A DNA stretch of 8,096 nucleotides from JAVBNU01 sp031551265. GTDB lineage: Bacteria; Cyanobacteriota; Vampirovibrionia; Gastranaerophilales; Gastranaerophilaceae. The notes under the pieces are model-generated. The model was not told where the DNA came from and searched no databases. It saw only the letters and a list, made by a program, of their open reading frames with translations. Positions 5,873 through 8,096 of the stretch are shown piece by piece. The stretch lies in contig JAVBNU010000019.1 of the NCBI GenBank assembly GCA_031551265.1, positions 1 to 8,096 on the forward strand, read 5' to 3'. Position numbers and translations under genes: made by a program. Numbering within the stretch: position 1 is the first letter of the stretch; every line of letters begins with the position of its first letter.

Positions 5873-6334
5873 ATGAAAGTATCGGAAATACAGGTAAAAA
5901 CCTGCAAGTTTGTCAACTTCGGAACTATTAACGAGGCTGATACGAAACGTGCGATTCGTGAAGGTTTTAAAGAAAAAGAAGTTTTACAAGCCGAAAAACA
6001 GAATATGCCTCATTTTGACCTTTACTATGCTTCAAACGGTCACTTAAAATCTCGAAAAAATGCGTTAGAATTAACTAACAGAAGTGCTATAAGCAAATAT
6101 AAAGCACTTCAAGAAAGCGGTTTTTTTAACGAAACAATAACACCTGATACTCTGAAAGATACTTTATTTTGGCTACAACGAATTGAAGACATTGAATCAG
6201 GCATAAAACCACCTGCAAAACCCAAAAAAGACGTAGATAACGATGAATACGACTCTTATACAAAGGGTGGTATTTTCAGCAGAAGCCAAGAACGTGAAGA
6301 CGAACTTTACGACAGATGGCCACTTGGTGATTAA
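5873..6334 (+). CDS. Hypothetical 153-residue charged protein
   Basis: No family is recognised. The start is set at the ATG at 5873 because GAGGA lies eight bases upstream; a TTG at 5858 in the same frame would place its codons on top of that ribosome binding site. The N-terminus (QVKTCKFVNFGTIN, residues 7-20) has an F-x-N-F-G-T segment like the short F-x-G motif of the preceding protein. The centre is a charged, helical stretch (ADTKRAIREGFKEKEVLQAEKQ). The C-terminus from about residue 113 is low-complexity, proline-lysine then acidic (KPPAKPKK..DNDEYD..EREDELYDRW), and probably disordered. There are no membrane segments or signal peptide. It lies 48 bases after the 697-residue gene with no terminator seen between them, so the two are probably co-transcribed. 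Confidence 0.8.
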   Translation: MKVSEIQVKTCKFVNFGTINEADTKRAIREGFKEKEVLQAEKQNMPHFDLYYASNGHLKSRKNALELTNRSAISKYKALQESGFFNETITPDTLKDTLFWLQRIEDIESGIKPPAKPKKDVDNDEYDSYTKGGIFSRSQEREDELYDRWPLGD

Positions 6335-6425
6335 TTAAAACGTGATATATAAAGTTTATGGATTTTTTCTAATCTTTTATGTATGATTGGGCTGTAAATA
6401 GCTGGTAGTGACGAAGGAAGAGTAA
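6335..6425 (+). other. Short AT-rich intergenic region
   Basis: I see no terminator or convincing promoter here. TATGAT at 6382-6387 resembles a -10 box but has no -35 partner at the right distance. The ribosome binding site of the next gene, AAGGA (6414-6418), ends seven bases before the ATG. The phospholipase D gene may therefore be read with the genes to its left or from an unusual promoter. Confidence 0.4.
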
Positions 6426-7907
6426 ATGAAAAAGATTGTAGGAGTTATCCTTTTGGTTATTTTGTTTTTGCAACTACATTCTTTTGCTGAAGATTTTGTA
6501 ATTTTAAATCTCAAGAATAATAAATACCACAAACCTGACTGTGAGTATGGTCAAAAGGCAGTAGAGTTTGAAAAACTAACACTTGATGAAGCTAAAACTA
6601 AATATGAAGCTGCAAATTGTTGTTTTAAGGCTAATACAGAGAATTTTGGTTACAGAAGTTCTTACGCTCATTCCGTTGAGATTGTATCGCCCGATTTTTC
6701 TAAAACTAAAAAGAATTTAACAACAGGGATAAAATTACTTTACAACAGCCCTATTGAATTTAATTACAAGCCTTCTGAAGTATCACGCACACCATCAGGC
6801 AAGGTTTTAATCGAGGAACTCAATAAATTAAAACGTGAAGATATTTACATCGCAACTTACGGTATAATGTATCAGCCTGAAATCATTGAGGCTTTTGTTA
6901 AAGCAGAAAAAAGAAGAAACAAAGTTTATGGCGTTGCAGACGTGGATATCAACAATCGTAGTTCAGGCAGAGACACCTTTTATGCTATGAAAACTTTCGG
7001 AAAGTGGAGAACAGATTACGAAGTTGATAAAGCAATCGCTGACCGTATCGCAAGTGATAGAGCAAAAGGTATAGAAACAGAAAAAGGCACATACAACGGT
7101 AATCTTATGCATAATAAGTTTGTAACCCTTGGCAAAACTAAAGTATGGACTGGCTCAACCAACTTAACTTCATCAGGTACAGGAGGTTTAAACAGTAACC
7201 TAAATGCTTTAATCACCTCTCCTGAAATAACTTACGCATATATAAAAGAGTCAAAACAAATGTTTTCAGGCAAATTTCACTATTTAAAAACGCCATATCA
7301 TATGAAAAACATAAAATTAGACGATGGCTCGATAGTTTCAGTCTATTTTTGTCCTAACCCTGATGTGGTTGATGAAATCGTTTCAATGATTGACAGCTCT
7401 GAAAAATATGTCTATGTTGCAATGTTCTTTTTAACTCACGACAGAATTATCAATGCTTTGGTTGAAGCAAAAAAAAGAGGCGTTGATGTAAAAGTGATAA
7501 CCTGTGCTTCGGCTTCACAAGAGACTTACAGTAAACACCACAAAATACGTGAAAAAAGTGTACCTGTGAAAGTCGAGAACTGGACAGGCAAACAACATAT
7601 GAAAACGATTATTTCTGACGATAAACGGCTAACTGTAGGTTCAATGAACGCAACCACTACAGCAGAACTTAAAAACGATGAAAATATAGTCTTCATCACA
7701 AACCCTGCACACACAATCGAAGCACGGAAAATTTTTGAAGAACAGTGGCAAAATATTCCCGATAAATGGCTTACACAAACACCACGTGCAGAAGGTCCAG
7801 AGTCAGGAAATTCCTGTAATGACGGTATCGACAACGACCACAACGGGAAATACGACAGGCAAGACCCTAAATGCGCTGATTTTGATTATAGTAAAGTTCC
7901 AAATTAA
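6426..7907 (+). CDS. Exported phospholipase D/nuclease-superfamily protein
   Basis: The 493-residue protein begins with a signal peptide: KK, then a hydrophobic core (IVGVILLVILFLQL) and a likely cleavage after A21 (S-F-A|E). Residues 26-68 form a small Cys/His module (N-x-K-YHKPDC at 32-39, then CC at 65-66). It resembles the YHxxxC..CxxC module often attached to secreted nucleases, but is shortened to CC. Two phospholipase D HKD motifs follow. H229-x-K231 precedes GST-N (243-246), but G236 replaces the usual aspartate. H391-x-K393-x4-D398 with GSMN (405-408) is intact. The C-terminus (C464-N-D-G-I-D-N-D..D-P-K-C483) is an acidic, Cys-bounded, calcium-binding-like tail seen in many secreted bacterial proteins. 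It probably cleaves phosphodiesters in lipid or nucleic acid outside the cytoplasm; the substrate is unknown. The ATG has a good AAGGA site. Confidence 0.92.
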   Translation: MKKIVGVILLVILFLQLHSFAEDFVILNLKNNKYHKPDCEYGQKAVEFEKLTLDEAKTKYEAANCCFKANTENFGYRSSYAHSVEIVSPDFSKTKKNLTTGIKLLYNSPIEFNYKPSEVSRTPSGKVLIEELNKLKREDIYIATYGIMYQPEIIEAFVKAEKRRNKVYGVADVDINNRSSGRDTFYAMKTFGKWRTDYEVDKAIADRIASDRAKGIETEKGTYNGNLMHNKFVTLGKTKVWTGSTNLTSSGTGGLNSNLNALITSPEITYAYIKESKQMFSGKFHYLKTPYHMKNIKLDDGSIVSVYFCPNPDVVDEIVSMIDSSEKYVYVAMFFLTHDRIINALVEAKKRGVDVKVITCASASQETYSKHHKIREKSVPVKVENWTGKQHMKTIISDDKRLTVGSMNATTTAELKNDENIVFITNPAHTIEARKIFEEQWQNIPDKWLTQTPRAEGPESGNSCNDGIDNDHNGKYDRQDPKCADFDYSKVPN

Positions 7908-8096
7908 AGGTGACATAAAAGGCAGGTATTTTCGTCACAATCCTCATCAAATATCTCGTCATCACCGTATATATTAACTAATTTTGTAGGATTTACTTTT
8001 TTAGTAGCTTTTTTATTCTGCAAATTTTCGTGATGTTGCTTTATTTTCAAAATACTTTCAGGCTGTATCAACTCACGTAGCAGCATATCCATGTTC
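7904..8096 (-). CDS. Partial hypothetical ORF, C-terminal end only
   Basis: This leftward frame is open to the right edge. The ATG at 8092 is the only start in view, and four bases before it no stop appears, so the gene probably begins outside the window. The visible 62 residues are basic and helical (LLRELIQPESILKIKQHHENLQNKKATKK). They are followed by an acidic stretch (GDDEIFDEDCDENTC) and a final C-LLC-HL cysteine cluster, which could bind a metal. Its stop (7904-7906) overlaps the stop of the convergent phospholipase D gene by two bases within TTAA. I do not recognise the family. It could be a chance ORF. Its length, convergent tail-to-tail layout and ordered composition make it plausible. 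Confidence 0.5.
   Translation of the reverse strand, partial: NMDMLLRELIQPESILKIKQHHENLQNKKATKKVNPTKLVNIYGDDEIFDEDCDENTCLLCHL

Noticed and set aside
7735..7977. Rightward ORF of 80 codons over the phospholipase D gene end
   Set aside because: It is a shifted frame of the acidic C-terminal repeat-like region, with no ribosome binding site or domain.

Overview
The window is low-GC bacterial DNA. It has bacterial-type features: a sigma-70-like protein, a tRNA with encoded CCA, Shine-Dalgarno sites and GTG starts. The best guess for the host is a gut Gastranaerophilales/Melainabacteria-type organism. This rests on the Asn/Ser-rich N-terminus with an I-S-F-K-G motif in the 697-residue protein, a pattern I associate from memory with that group. 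It is an inference, not a proven assignment. No replication gene, integrase, transposase or CRISPR array is visible.

Left part (1-1992). A sigma-70-like protein runs in from the left edge. It is built as three tandem region-4-like helix-turn-helix units, then a region-2-like domain, then a fourth region-4-like unit. The first two units share an almost identical ~95-base start, a sign of recent duplication or gene conversion. A gene-free stretch follows. It holds a candidate promoter, a perfect small hairpin, a ~75-base GC-rich element made partly of direct and inverted fragments of the neighbouring tRNA, and an intact tRNA-Phe(GAA). A strong hairpin with T-tracts on both sides closes the tRNA unit and can also end the leftward transcript from the right.

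Middle (1993-3229). Two leftward genes probably form one operon: a small DUF6471-like helix-turn-helix protein, then a calcineurin-like metallophosphoesterase with all its metal-ligand motifs. The divergent intergenic region to their right holds candidate promoters for both directions, an 8-bp perfect inverted repeat and an imperfect direct repeat that could be operator sites.

Right part (3230-8096). Four rightward genes lie in a row: a zinc-ribbon protein, the unrecognised 697-residue protein with an internal 94-residue ungapped duplication, an unrecognised 153-residue protein, and an exported phospholipase D/nuclease-superfamily protein. The leader of the 697-residue gene can fold into a hairpin that buries its ribosome binding site, with a competing upstream pairing. 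That suggests translational control. A partial leftward ORF ends at the right edge, its stop overlapping the phospholipase D stop.

The genes do not form a recognised pathway. The tRNA followed by a regulator, an orphan phosphoesterase and unrecognised proteins resembles an accessory region next to a tRNA, but no integrase or duplicated tRNA end is present to prove integration. The most unusual items are the multi-unit sigma-like protein, the self-duplicated 697-residue protein with its structured leader, and the tRNA-derived element upstream of tRNA-Phe.
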